Below are positions 19,221 to 27,553 of a stretch of DNA of 64,000 nt, one piece after another. This DNA is from Bacteroidota bacterium (GTDB lineage Bacteria > Bacteroidota > Bacteroidia > Bacteroidales > Prolixibacteraceae): assembly GCA_023251455.1 (NCBI GenBank), contig JAHEYT010000040.1, positions 1 through 64,000 of the forward strand. The letters are read 5' to 3'. The notes beneath the pieces were generated by a model. The model saw only the letters and a list, made by a program, of their open reading frames with translations, did no database searches and had not been told where the DNA came from. Every line of letters begins with the position of its first letter. Position 1 is the stretch's first letter. The translations under genes were made by a program, and so were the position numbers.

Positions 19221-19670
19221 ATGAAGATAAAAATCAATTGGGGAACAGGTATTGTAATTGCATTGATTGTCATGATCAGCGGAATGATTTATTTAGTTTC
19301 GATTGCGGTCAGGCAGGATTACGATTTGGTGGATAACGATTATTATCAAAAATCGGTCAATTACCAGCAGCACATCGAAGAGGTTAAAAATACAGCGGCT
19401 TTGGCCGAAAAAATTAAGTTTGAACAATCGGCCGATACCTTAAAAATAGTGTTTCCAAATCTGGGAAATACTCAGGAATATTCAGGAGAAATTCATTTTT
19501 ACAGTCCGGTTGAAGAAAAACGAGATGAAACCGTCAAACTGAAACTGAATGGTAATTTCAGTCAGTCAATTAGTTTGAAAATCCTGAAGAGTGGGAGATA
19601 TACTGTTAAAATAGACTGGTCGGCAAACAAGGTTTCGTATTATCAGGAAGATGAGATTGTGGTGCCGTAG
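19221..19670 (+). CDS. ccoH: FixH family protein (CcoH-like)
   Basis: A 149-residue protein with one N-terminal membrane anchor (about 8-28), a conserved YDLVDNDYYQKSVNYQQHIE segment just outside the membrane, and a small periplasmic beta domain. This is the FixH/CcoH layout, involved in cbb3-type oxidase assembly. It follows ccoG by 47 bp and belongs to the same operon. A composite palindromic repeat begins over its stop codon. Confidence 0.85.
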   Translation: MKIKINWGTGIVIALIVMISGMIYLVSIAVRQDYDLVDNDYYQKSVNYQQHIEEVKNTAALAEKIKFEQSADTLKIVFPNLGNTQEYSGEIHFYSPVEEKRDETVKLKLNGNFSQSISLKILKSGRYTVKIDWSANKVSYYQEDEIVVP

Positions 19671-19749
19671 AGACGCGATATATCGCGTATAAATCCTGAT
19701 TTACAAGAATTGTAAATAAACAATGAGACGCACTGTAGTGCGTCTCTAC
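19667..19749. repeat. REPIN-like composite palindromic element
   Basis: The element is bounded by an outer inverted repeat (GTAGAGACGC at 19667-19676, GCGTCTCTAC at 19740-19749). Inside lie three perfect palindromes in a row: CGCGATATATCGCG (19674-19687), an ATTTACAA/TTGTAAAT hairpin (19699-19717) and a 10-bp GAGACGCACT stem with a 2-nt loop (19725-19746). It fills the fixH-safE spacer and begins on the fixH stop codon. Confidence 0.75.
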
Positions 19750-19763
19750 ACACATAACATTTT

Positions 19764-20480
19764 ATGGATTTCATTACACCTTTAACCATCGGATTAATTG
19801 GCAGTTTTCACTGCATCGGAATGTGCGGCCCCATTGTGGTTGCGCTTCCGCTGAAAAAGCAAAATCTGATTTCAAAAATTACCGGAGCTATTTTATACAA
19901 CTCGGGCAGAGTGTTGACTTATAGCGTAATTGGTATTTTGTTCGGGTTGCTTGGCCGTGGAATCAGTCTGGCAGGGTTTCAGCAATGGACTTCAGTTTTA
20001 TTGGGTATTGCAATGATAATAAGTGTGATCTTTCCTTTCTTCTTTCGCGAAAAAATTACCATTGGCAACCTGTTTAGCGGTTTCGCTGCTCGGCTGATTG
20101 TCAGGCTAAAGAAACTTTTTACCGATCGTTCGTATTCTTCACTTCTGATGATTGGAATCCTGAATGGCTTGCTTCCCTGTGGATTGGTTTATGTGGCTGT
20201 GGCCGGAGCGATCAGCTCGGGAACGTTTTTTTCAGGCGCAATTTTTATGATGCTTTTCGGAATCGGAACTATTCCTTTGCTGATGCTGGCAACTCTGGCA
20301 AGCGACGCCATTGGTCAGCGAATCCGTTCAAAGATGCAGCGGGTCGTTCCATATTTTGTGTTCATGCTAGGAGTCCTTTTTATTCTGAGAGGAATGTCGT
20401 TGGGAATTCCTTTTGTGAGTCCTACTGCAGAAAAATTGGCGCCAAAATCGATGGTCGAAAAAGGAAGTTGCTGTAAATAA
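19764..20480 (+). CDS. sulfite exporter TauE/SafE family protein (DsbD-like)
   Basis: A 238-residue membrane protein with about six helices. The first helix carries FHCIGMCGPIV and the fourth NGLLPCGLVYVAVAGA, the two Cys-bearing hairpins typical of SafE-like proteins found in oxidase-assembly clusters. Such proteins are thought to move a metal or reductant across the membrane for copper-centre assembly. It ends in a Cys-Cys-Lys tail (KGSCCK), which could bind metal. It lies after fixH, in a ccoG-fixH-safE group next to oxidase genes. Confidence 0.85.
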   Translation: MDFITPLTIGLIGSFHCIGMCGPIVVALPLKKQNLISKITGAILYNSGRVLTYSVIGILFGLLGRGISLAGFQQWTSVLLGIAMIISVIFPFFFREKITIGNLFSGFAARLIVRLKKLFTDRSYSSLLMIGILNGLLPCGLVYVAVAGAISSGTFFSGAIFMMLFGIGTIPLLMLATLASDAIGQRIRSKMQRVVPYFVFMLGVLFILRGMSLGIPFVSPTAEKLAPKSMVEKGSCCK

Positions 20481-20871
20481 AGTACTGTTTCGAAAAACTG
20501 GCCGGAAATTCATCCGTTAAACCAAAATATGTGCTAAATTGAAGCAGTTTAAATCAGTAGATTGATTGCACAATTTTTACTAAGCTGAGATTTTTTCAAT
20601 GTTTGGATAATAACTTTCTGGAATAAAGTAAGTTGCATAAAAATCAGGTTTTAATTCGGAATTTCAATCTGACAGCCACCTGAAAAAAAGTAAAAAAAAA
20701 GCAGGATAATTCTGATTTTATTAAACATTCAATACTGTTTGGGGTTTCTTAGGCAAAACAAAACTGGAAAAGCGGATTGAAACGATAAAGTACATTTCAA
20801 TTCTATTTATTAAATCCAATTTGAATGATCAGCTGTAAGTAGAAAAGTATTGTTGAAAACCAAAAATCAAG
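20481..20871. other. 391-bp intergenic region before the oxidase operon
   Basis: AT-rich, with A tracts around 20690-20700. It must hold the promoter of the SCO-oxidase operon, but I see no complete TTTG/TAnnTTTG pair and no convincing operator. No coding frame of note. Confidence 0.5.
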
Positions 20872-21753
20872 ATGAACCAAAAGCAAGGTTTTACTATGGG
20901 TCAGAATGTCAATATACGTGTTTTATTTTCTCAATCAATTGATTTTGTTTTTAGCAGATTTTCAGGAAAACTGATCTTTTCACTGGCCTTCCTGTTCCTT
21001 TTCTCCGGAATAAATTTATTTGGTCAAAAAGTATTTGATGATAAAACCAAAGATCCTGAAATTGGTATTACTGAGCATTTAGACGAATTTTTACCAACCG
21101 ATATTTACCTGATTGATGAAAACAATCAGCGCGTATTGCTTACCGATTTAATCGACAAACCAACCATTATCAATTGGGTTTATTTCCGTTGCCCGGGCAT
21201 TTGCAGTCCGCTAATGGAAGGTTTGGCAAAAGTGATGGACGAGTCGGATATGATTCCGGGTGTTGATTACCAGGTTTTCACCATTAGTTTCGACCCTTCA
21301 GAAACAATTGATCTTGGCCTTCGGAAAAAGACCAATTACCTGAACCTGGTAAACAAAAAAGAAGCGATCAGCAAAGGATGGAAATTCTTTGTTTCAGATA
21401 CGGTTAGCATTCAAAAAGGCACGAATGCAACGGGTTTTAAATACAAGAAAACAGGATCCGATTTTGCACATGCGGCCTCCGTAACGGTGGTTAGTCCGAA
21501 AGGGAAAATCACCCGCTATCTGAATGGGATTTATTTTTTGCCATTCGATTTCAAAATGGCCGTTATCGAATCGTCGAAAGGCATGTCGGCGCCAACCATT
21601 AGTAAGATCATGCAGTATTGCTTTTCGTACGATCCTGTAGGACAAGCCTATGTGCTGAATGTCACCAAAATATCAGGAACTTTAATTCTTTTTGTTGCCC
21701 TATTGTTTTTTCTGATCCTGATTTTCAAACCTAGAAGAAAAATAAACAAATAG
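20872..21753 (+). CDS. SCO1/SenC family copper chaperone
   Basis: A 293-residue thioredoxin-fold protein with an N-terminal membrane segment (about 33-50) and a second one at the C-terminus (about 270-287). The copper ligands are Cys107 and Cys111 (RCPGIC) and His200 (DFAHAAS). SCO proteins deliver copper to the CuA centre of oxidase subunit II. The C-terminal helix is an extension compared with classic SCO1. It lies 9 bp before the subunit I gene, so it is the first gene of the oxidase operon. The first ATG is used; M9 is an alternative. Confidence 0.9.
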   Translation: MNQKQGFTMGQNVNIRVLFSQSIDFVFSRFSGKLIFSLAFLFLFSGINLFGQKVFDDKTKDPEIGITEHLDEFLPTDIYLIDENNQRVLLTDLIDKPTIINWVYFRCPGICSPLMEGLAKVMDESDMIPGVDYQVFTISFDPSETIDLGLRKKTNYLNLVNKKEAISKGWKFFVSDTVSIQKGTNATGFKYKKTGSDFAHAASVTVVSPKGKITRYLNGIYFLPFDFKMAVIESSKGMSAPTISKIMQYCFSYDPVGQAYVLNVTKISGTLILFVALLFFLILIFKPRRKINK

Positions 21754-21762
21754 TTTCGATTT

Positions 21763-23373
21763 ATGCAAACAGCTCACATTCCACACGATGTAAATTACCT
21801 CGATTATAAGGGGAAGTACAAGGGAATATTCGCATGGATATTCTCGACCGACCACAAGCGGATTGCCCTTTTATACATGTATTCGATGCTGACCATGTTC
21901 GTAGTTGGCGTCGCCCTCGGACTAGCCATGAAACTCGAATTGATTGCACCGGGCAAAACCATTATGGACCCACAGACCTACAATGCGGTGTTCACGGTGC
22001 ATGGAGTAATCATGATTTTCATGATTGTAATTCCGGGACTTCCTGCGGTATTTGGCAACTTTATGCTACCCATTATGATTGGGGCTAAAGACGTGGCTTT
22101 CCCAAAAATTAACCTGTTGTCGTGGTATTTTTATGTGGCAGGGGCTGTACTCGTTGTTTCATCAGTACTGTTTGGAAACGGAACTCCCGATACTGGGTGG
22201 ACCTTTTACGCGCCATATAGTTTTAAAACGGGAACCAACTTGCTTCCCGCTATATTTGGAGCCTTCATACTTGGTTTTTCGTCAATCTTAACCGGATTGA
22301 ACTTTATCGTAACCATTCATCGGATGCGTGCTCCTGGCATGACCTGGTTTAAAATGCCACTATTTCCGTGGTCGTTGTACGGAACGGCGTGGATACAGCT
22401 TTTAGCAACTCCGGTGGTTGGAATTACCCTGGTTTTGGTAGCTCTCGAACGTATATTTGGGATTGGTGTATTTGATCCTGCGCTGGGTGGCGACCCTATT
22501 TTATATCAGCATTTGTTCTGGATTTATTCGCATCCAGCAGTTTACGTGATGATACTTCCGGCCATGGGCGCTATTTCTGAAATTATTCCAACATTCTCAC
22601 AAAAACATATTTTTGGCTACCGCGCAATCATCGTATCCACCCTGGCAATCGCCTTTGTTGGCTACTTTGTTTGGGGCCACCACATGTTTACTTCCGGAAT
22701 GAGCGGCACCGCCCAATATACTTTTTCAATCCTCACATTCATCGTAGCCATACCGAGTGCGATCAAAGTATTCAACTGGATTTCGACCATGCACAAGGGT
22801 TCTATTAATCCTGAAGCTCCTTTTTTGTGGGCGGTTACCTTTATTTTTGTTTTCATGATCGGAGGTTTCTCCGGTCTGGTACTTGGCGCTTTGGCTACCA
22901 ATGTTCATGTGCACGATACCGCTTTTGTGGTGGCACACTTTCACTTCATTGTATTTGGTGGTGTTGGTTTTGCTTTCTTCGGAGCCATCCACTATTGGTT
23001 CCCGAAAATGTTCGGTCGAATGTACGACAAAGTGTGGGCTAAAGTTGGCTGGGCAACCTTTACCGTTGGATTTCTCACCCTGTATTCGCCAATGTTTTAC
23101 CTCGGCTTGTTGGGAATGCCACGTCGTTATTACGATTACCTTCCTGAATTTCATGCAGCCAACATTCTTTCATCGTTGGGTTCGTGGGTTATGACTTTCG
23201 GCTTGCTGATCATCGTTATCAATCTGTTCAGGTCAGCGAAAAACGGAGCGATTGCAGAAATCAACCCTTGGCACGGAAAAACACTTGAATGGACAGTTCC
23301 ATCGCCACCTCCGGTCGAAAATTTTGATGAAATACCTGTTTACGGCGAAAAAGATGGACCTTACGAATATTAA
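21763..23373 (+). CDS. ctaD: cytochrome c oxidase subunit I, A2 type
   Basis: A 536-residue heme-copper oxidase core with about twelve membrane helices. Heme and CuB ligands are seen at His80 (FTVHGVIMIF), in IYSHPAVYV, in the WGHHMF pair and in VVAHFHFIVFGG. The YSHPAVY motif, which lacks the Glu of GHPEVY, is the mark of A2-type oxidases in the usual classification. It reduces oxygen to water and pumps protons. Gene order is SCO-I-III-IV-II-heme O synthase with gaps of 6-17 bp, one operon. Confidence 0.95.
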   Translation: MQTAHIPHDVNYLDYKGKYKGIFAWIFSTDHKRIALLYMYSMLTMFVVGVALGLAMKLELIAPGKTIMDPQTYNAVFTVHGVIMIFMIVIPGLPAVFGNFMLPIMIGAKDVAFPKINLLSWYFYVAGAVLVVSSVLFGNGTPDTGWTFYAPYSFKTGTNLLPAIFGAFILGFSSILTGLNFIVTIHRMRAPGMTWFKMPLFPWSLYGTAWIQLLATPVVGITLVLVALERIFGIGVFDPALGGDPILYQHLFWIYSHPAVYVMILPAMGAISEIIPTFSQKHIFGYRAIIVSTLAIAFVGYFVWGHHMFTSGMSGTAQYTFSILTFIVAIPSAIKVFNWISTMHKGSINPEAPFLWAVTFIFVFMIGGFSGLVLGALATNVHVHDTAFVVAHFHFIVFGGVGFAFFGAIHYWFPKMFGRMYDKVWAKVGWATFTVGFLTLYSPMFYLGLLGMPRRYYDYLPEFHAANILSSLGSWVMTFGLLIIVINLFRSAKNGAIAEINPWHGKTLEWTVPSPPPVENFDEIPVYGEKDGPYEY

Positions 23374-23390
23374 TCATTGGATACCTTTCT

Positions 23391-24011
23391 ATGGAAAATG
23401 TAACACAACATTCTGACCCGCATTACGATCAGGAAGCATCTAAACTGGGAATGTGGCTCTTTATTTTTACGGAATTACTCCTTTTTGGCGGCTTATTCAT
23501 TGTCTATTCTATTTACCGGTTTATGAATCCGGCGGCCTTTCAGATGGCCGGGCATGAACTGAATCTGACTATTGGAGCTATAAATACAATTATTCTGCTG
23601 GTAAGCAGTATGACGATTGCCATGTCGACCTCGGCGCTTCAGAAAAAGAATAAAGGGCTTACCGTATTTTTGCTCGAAGTGACTATCATGCTTGCGCTGA
23701 TTTTCCTGATCAACAAATATTTTGAATGGGGAGTAAAGTTTGATCATGGCATTTGGCCCGGATCACAGCACCTGCTCAACGATATGAGTAATGGCGAAGT
23801 ACTTTTTTTCGGACTTTATTTTGTGATGACCGGATTGCATGCCCTGCACATTGTGGTTGGGATGGTTCTGATTATCGTGGCATTGAACAAGGTGCAAAAA
23901 GGAACTGTCAATGAAAACCGTCCGTCGTTGCTCGAAAATGCAGGATTGTACTGGCATTTGGTCGATTTAATATGGATATTCCTGTTCCCATTGTTCTATT
24001 TAATACACTAG
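23391..24011 (+). CDS. ctaE: cytochrome c oxidase subunit III
   Basis: A 206-residue membrane protein with five helices, the short form of subunit III. Conserved blocks are KLGMWLFIFTELLLFGG, FGLYFVMTGLHALHIVVG and AGLYWHLVDLIWIFLFPLFYL. It supports subunit I in the inner membrane. It starts 17 bp after subunit I and is followed by subunit IV after 15 bp. Confidence 0.93.
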   Translation: MENVTQHSDPHYDQEASKLGMWLFIFTELLLFGGLFIVYSIYRFMNPAAFQMAGHELNLTIGAINTIILLVSSMTIAMSTSALQKKNKGLTVFLLEVTIMLALIFLINKYFEWGVKFDHGIWPGSQHLLNDMSNGEVLFFGLYFVMTGLHALHIVVGMVLIIVALNKVQKGTVNENRPSLLENAGLYWHLVDLIWIFLFPLFYLIH

Positions 24012-24026
24012 AAAAGCATTTCAAAC

Positions 24027-24311
24027 ATGGAAAAAGAAAAACATCATATCGTACCCTACAAAGTTTATTTTTACATTTTGACAGCGCTGATTGCATTTAC
24101 GTTCATGTCAATCGGTATTACAAAAATTGACCTTGGCGAGTATTCTGTTTTAGGGGCAATGATATTTGCAACCATAAAATCAATATTGGTTTTAACCTGG
24201 TTTATGCACCTTAAGTTCGATCAGCCTTTTCTGCGATTCATGGTTGGTTTTGTCGTTCTGGTGTTCTTTGCGGTCATATTCATTACATTCTTAGATTACT
24301 ATTTCAGATAA
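24027..24311 (+). CDS. cytochrome c oxidase subunit IV-like protein
   Basis: A 94-residue protein with three membrane helices and the SILVLTWFMHLKFD motif of the prokaryotic subunit IV (CyoD/CtaF-like) family. It probably stabilises the CuB site or the complex. It sits between the subunit III and II genes. Confidence 0.9.
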   Translation: MEKEKHHIVPYKVYFYILTALIAFTFMSIGITKIDLGEYSVLGAMIFATIKSILVLTWFMHLKFDQPFLRFMVGFVVLVFFAVIFITFLDYYFR

Positions 24312-24317
24312 AAGCTT

Positions 24318-25265
24318 ATGTATATCCTATCAACTACTACGAATGCATCCAACTTTGTAACTGGCGTAGATAAAGCCTTTATATTGATTTTGGGTATTTC
24401 CTTTATTTTTCTGATTGGGCTGACATTTACCATGTTGTATTTCATATACAAGTACAACAATAAAAAGAACCCGCAGGCAACACAAATAAAAGGTAGTACA
24501 AAGCTGGAAATTATCTGGACTGTAATTCCTACAATCCTGGTGCTGGTCATGTTTTATTACGGATGGGCCGGATGGGCGCCAATGCGGAAAGCTCCTGATG
24601 ATAGTTTTAACATCAAAGTAGTGGCCCGGATGTGGAACTTCACTTTCGAATACGAAAATGGTAAAAAGACTGATACCTTATTCGTTCCGCAAAACAAAGC
24701 GATAAAGCTGAACCTTAATTCTTTGGATGTCATACACAGTTTATACATTCCTTCATTCCGTATTAAAGAAGACGTGGTTCCGGGAAGCGAAAAAATGGTG
24801 TGGTTTATACCGCAACGCGAAGGTCTTTACGATTTGTTTTGTACCGAATACTGCGGATTAAACCATTCGTACATGCTCAATACGGTGAAGGTGATGCCCG
24901 ATGCCGATTTCAATAAATGGTATGTCGATACCACCAAGCGGGTTGATCTTGCAGCGGTTGATTCGCCCACTGAAAACGGAAAACGGATTATGAAAAATAT
25001 AGGTTGTTTTGCCTGTCATTCTGTTGACGGTTCGAAATTGGTAGGACCATCGTTTAAAGGATTGTATGGCCACGCTGCCACAGTTGTTACAGGTGGAAAC
25101 GAACGCGAAGTTACTGTTGATGATGAATACATCAAAAAGTCGATTTTTGACCCGAATGCCGATGTGGTAAAAGGGTTTAACAAAGGCTTGATGTTGTCGT
25201 ACACCGGTCAGCTTACGGACGATGATGTAAAACAGATTACCGAATACCTGAAAACTCTTAAATGA
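24318..25265 (+). CDS. ctaC: cytochrome c oxidase subunit II with fused cytochrome c domain
   Basis: A 315-residue caa3-type subunit II. There are two membrane helices (about 20-45 and 65-85) and a CuA cupredoxin domain with ligands His140, Cys175, Cys179, His183 and Met186 (FCTEYCGLNHSYM). A C-terminal cytochrome c follows, with Cys230-X2-Cys233-His234 and probable axial Met292 (GLMLSYTG). Electrons pass from a donor to heme c, then CuA, then heme a. No lipobox is seen. Its TGA overlaps the ATG of the heme O synthase gene. Confidence 0.95.
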   Translation: MYILSTTTNASNFVTGVDKAFILILGISFIFLIGLTFTMLYFIYKYNNKKNPQATQIKGSTKLEIIWTVIPTILVLVMFYYGWAGWAPMRKAPDDSFNIKVVARMWNFTFEYENGKKTDTLFVPQNKAIKLNLNSLDVIHSLYIPSFRIKEDVVPGSEKMVWFIPQREGLYDLFCTEYCGLNHSYMLNTVKVMPDADFNKWYVDTTKRVDLAAVDSPTENGKRIMKNIGCFACHSVDGSKLVGPSFKGLYGHAATVVTGGNEREVTVDDEYIKKSIFDPNADVVKGFNKGLMLSYTGQLTDDDVKQITEYLKTLK

Positions 25266-26132
25266 CCAAAACAAGTATTTCTTCCTGGATAAAAATAATA
25301 TCAGAGCTGGGCAAAGTGCGTATTTCTTTGCCCATTGCTTTGTCTGCACTGGTAGGTTACACCATGCGAACAAATTTGTTCAGCGGTGATGCCTGGATGC
25401 TGATGGCCGGGGTTTTCCTGATGTCGTGCAGCTCAGGGGTAATCAATCACATTCAGGAGTACAAAACAGATGCGTTGATGCCGCGAACCAAAAACCGGCC
25501 TATTCCTTCAGGAAAAATTAGTGTGAAAGGTGCGATAATAGTGGCTATCTCGTTTTTTATCTATGGCGCTTTTATTTTGCTCGTTAGTTTTCAGCCAATT
25601 GTCTTTTTGATTAGCTTCCTCACCTTATTGTCGTACAATGCCATTTACACACCACTCAAAAAAGTAACTGCATTTGCGGTTGTTCCCGGTTCGTTGGTTG
25701 GGGCGCTGCCTCCATTCATTGGTTGGTTTGCAGGCGGAGGCCAATTGATGGACGAACGAATCCTTTGGGTTTCTTTGTTCTTTTTTTATCGGACAAATTC
25801 CACATTTCTGGTTGTTGCTGCTCATGTTTGGCAAAGAATATTCTTTGGCAGGATTTCCGAGCCTGAACTCTATATTTAACGACAACCAGATTAAACGGCT
25901 TAGTTTTACCTGGATTTTGGCGACTATCGCAACGTCGTTCGTTGTTGCTTTGGTAGTCCTGAATGGATCGGTAACCATGTTTTTTCTACTCATTTATACT
26001 TTCTACCTATTGTTTTCGCTTACGGTTGGCATCCTGATCAAAAAGGACATTCCAACCCGTGCATCTTTCCTGAAACTGAACTTTCTTTACCTGCTAATGA
26101 TGATTCTGCTGATTATTGACAGCTTATATTAA
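25262..26132 (+). pseudogene. ctaB: protoheme IX farnesyltransferase (heme O synthase), frameshifted
   Basis: Heme O synthase of the UbiA family is split over two frames. The first frame (from 25262) carries NHIQEYKTDALMPRTKNRP, the prenyl-diphosphate/Mg motif with the NxxxExxxD pattern of CyoE/CtaB. It then runs into a T7 tract (25781-25787) and falls into an unrelated tail that stops at 25879. Removing one T restores FFFIGQIPHFWLLLLMFGKE and the C-terminal helices to 26132, giving about 289 residues, the normal size. The gene starts inside the subunit II stop codon. Either the assembly has an extra T, or the allele is broken, or slippage rescues it. No second heme O synthase is in the window. 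Confidence 0.8.
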
Positions 26133-26328
26133 GTTAAGAAATTAATCAGCCAAAGTGTACAAAAATGGGATGTCACATTATATAAACCACCTACTGATTT
26201 AAAGCTGAAATCAAATATTTTTACGAATTATTTTGCTGTAATTCATTTGATTAGATGTGTTTTTTCATATTCCATATCTAATTTTCAGACTCTCCGGAAT
26301 CAGGTTTAGAAGAGAAGCCATATTTATA

Positions 26329-26384
26329 AATCCCTACAAATAGGGATTGCTGAGCCTTGTCGTGATCGGTACTTTTACAGTACC
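26329..26384. promoter_or_regulatory. paired hairpins before the porin gene
   Basis: Two inverted repeats lie just before the porin ATG: AATCCCTA-CAAA-TAGGGATT (26329-26348, 8-bp stem) and GGTACT-TTTAC-AGTACC (26368-26384 region, 6-bp stem). They could be protein-binding palindromes or a structured leader. No T run follows, so they are not ordinary terminators. Confidence 0.4.
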
Positions 26385-26406
26385 AAAATATCAACGATTA
26401 ATCAGC

Positions 26407-27543
26407 ATGAAATATTTGAAGAAAGGATTTACAATGATGTTGCTCCTAATTGCCATAAATGGATTTTCACAAACAGCTGATAGTATCAAATCATGCGTCT
26501 GGCAGCTGAATGCAACTTATAAAGGTGACTTTGTTACTAATTTCAATGGAGGAATTACAACCGGATCAACCTACTTGGGGCTGGCCGACCTGTTTTTACG
26601 TTTCGATGCCGAAAAAGCGGGCCTTTGGAAAGGCGGAGAGTTTTTAGTTCACGGGGCAAATTCGCATGGCGGCGAACCTTCGGCTAATTTGATTGGCGAT
26701 TTTCAGATTGCTTCGAATATCGAAGCCGGAAACCATACTTTCTTGTATGAGTTGTGGTTCAAGCAACGTTTCTCAAATATCACTGCAACCGTTGGCCTTC
26801 AGGATTTGAATGCAGAATTTGCCAGCAGTAACGTGGCTTCCAAGTTTATCAACAGCTCATTCGGGGTTCATTCGGTAATTTCAGACAATGTACTTGCACC
26901 AATTTTTCCACTAACATCACCCGGAATCACTTTATGCTGGAATAAATCAGAAAATATTAGCCTGAAAACGGCTGTTTATAAAGGCTGTCCGATTGATTTT
27001 GAGCACAATCCATACAATACCAAATGGAGCCTGAATCACCTTCAGGGGTTGCTTTGGGTAACCGAAGGTCAATATTCGTGGACAGGCATTCAGGAAAAAG
27101 GAAATGTATTGAAAGCCGGAGTTTTCTTTCATCAACATTGTCCGGAGAGCGATGTGGTAAATTCAGAGACCGGAAATGAACTTACACACGATTACGGTTT
27201 TTACCTGGTTGGCGATCATCAGATTGATTCAAAATTCAGTGTTTTCTATCAGTTAGGACTGAGTCCGCGTAACGATAATTACGGCTATCTGGGTGCCGGA
27301 TGTGCTTACACTGGCTTGTTTTCGAAAAAAGGTAATGATATTCTGGGGCTGGCAATCGCAGATGGAATGCTGACCAAAGAGCGGGGAAAGAACGAAACGA
27401 CCTTCGAATTGAGCTACAAAGTTCAATTGACCCCGCAGATTTATTTGCAGCCCGACTTGCAATATGTGGTGCATCCGGGTGGAATTGATGTTCAGCTAAA
27501 AAATGCCACAGTTGGATTGGTGCGGTTAGGACTTGAATTTTAA
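26407..27543 (+). CDS. carbohydrate porin (OprB family)
   Basis: A 378-residue outer-membrane beta-barrel protein, counted from the ATG at 26407, which gives a proper signal peptide (MKYLKKGFTMMLLLIAINGFS, cleaved near Q). An upstream in-frame codon at 26347 would spoil it. Alternating amphipathic strands, a GLADLFLRFDAEKAGLW start, VGLQDLNAEFASS and a C-terminal Phe (LGLEF) fit the OprB family, which lets sugars cross the outer membrane. It lies 10 bp before feoB, so the two genes may be co-transcribed. Confidence 0.85.
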   Translation: MKYLKKGFTMMLLLIAINGFSQTADSIKSCVWQLNATYKGDFVTNFNGGITTGSTYLGLADLFLRFDAEKAGLWKGGEFLVHGANSHGGEPSANLIGDFQIASNIEAGNHTFLYELWFKQRFSNITATVGLQDLNAEFASSNVASKFINSSFGVHSVISDNVLAPIFPLTSPGITLCWNKSENISLKTAVYKGCPIDFEHNPYNTKWSLNHLQGLLWVTEGQYSWTGIQEKGNVLKAGVFFHQHCPESDVVNSETGNELTHDYGFYLVGDHQIDSKFSVFYQLGLSPRNDNYGYLGAGCAYTGLFSKKGNDILGLAIADGMLTKERGKNETTFELSYKVQLTPQIYLQPDLQYVVHPGGIDVQLKNATVGLVRLGLEF

Positions 27544-27553
27544 AACTGAAAGT

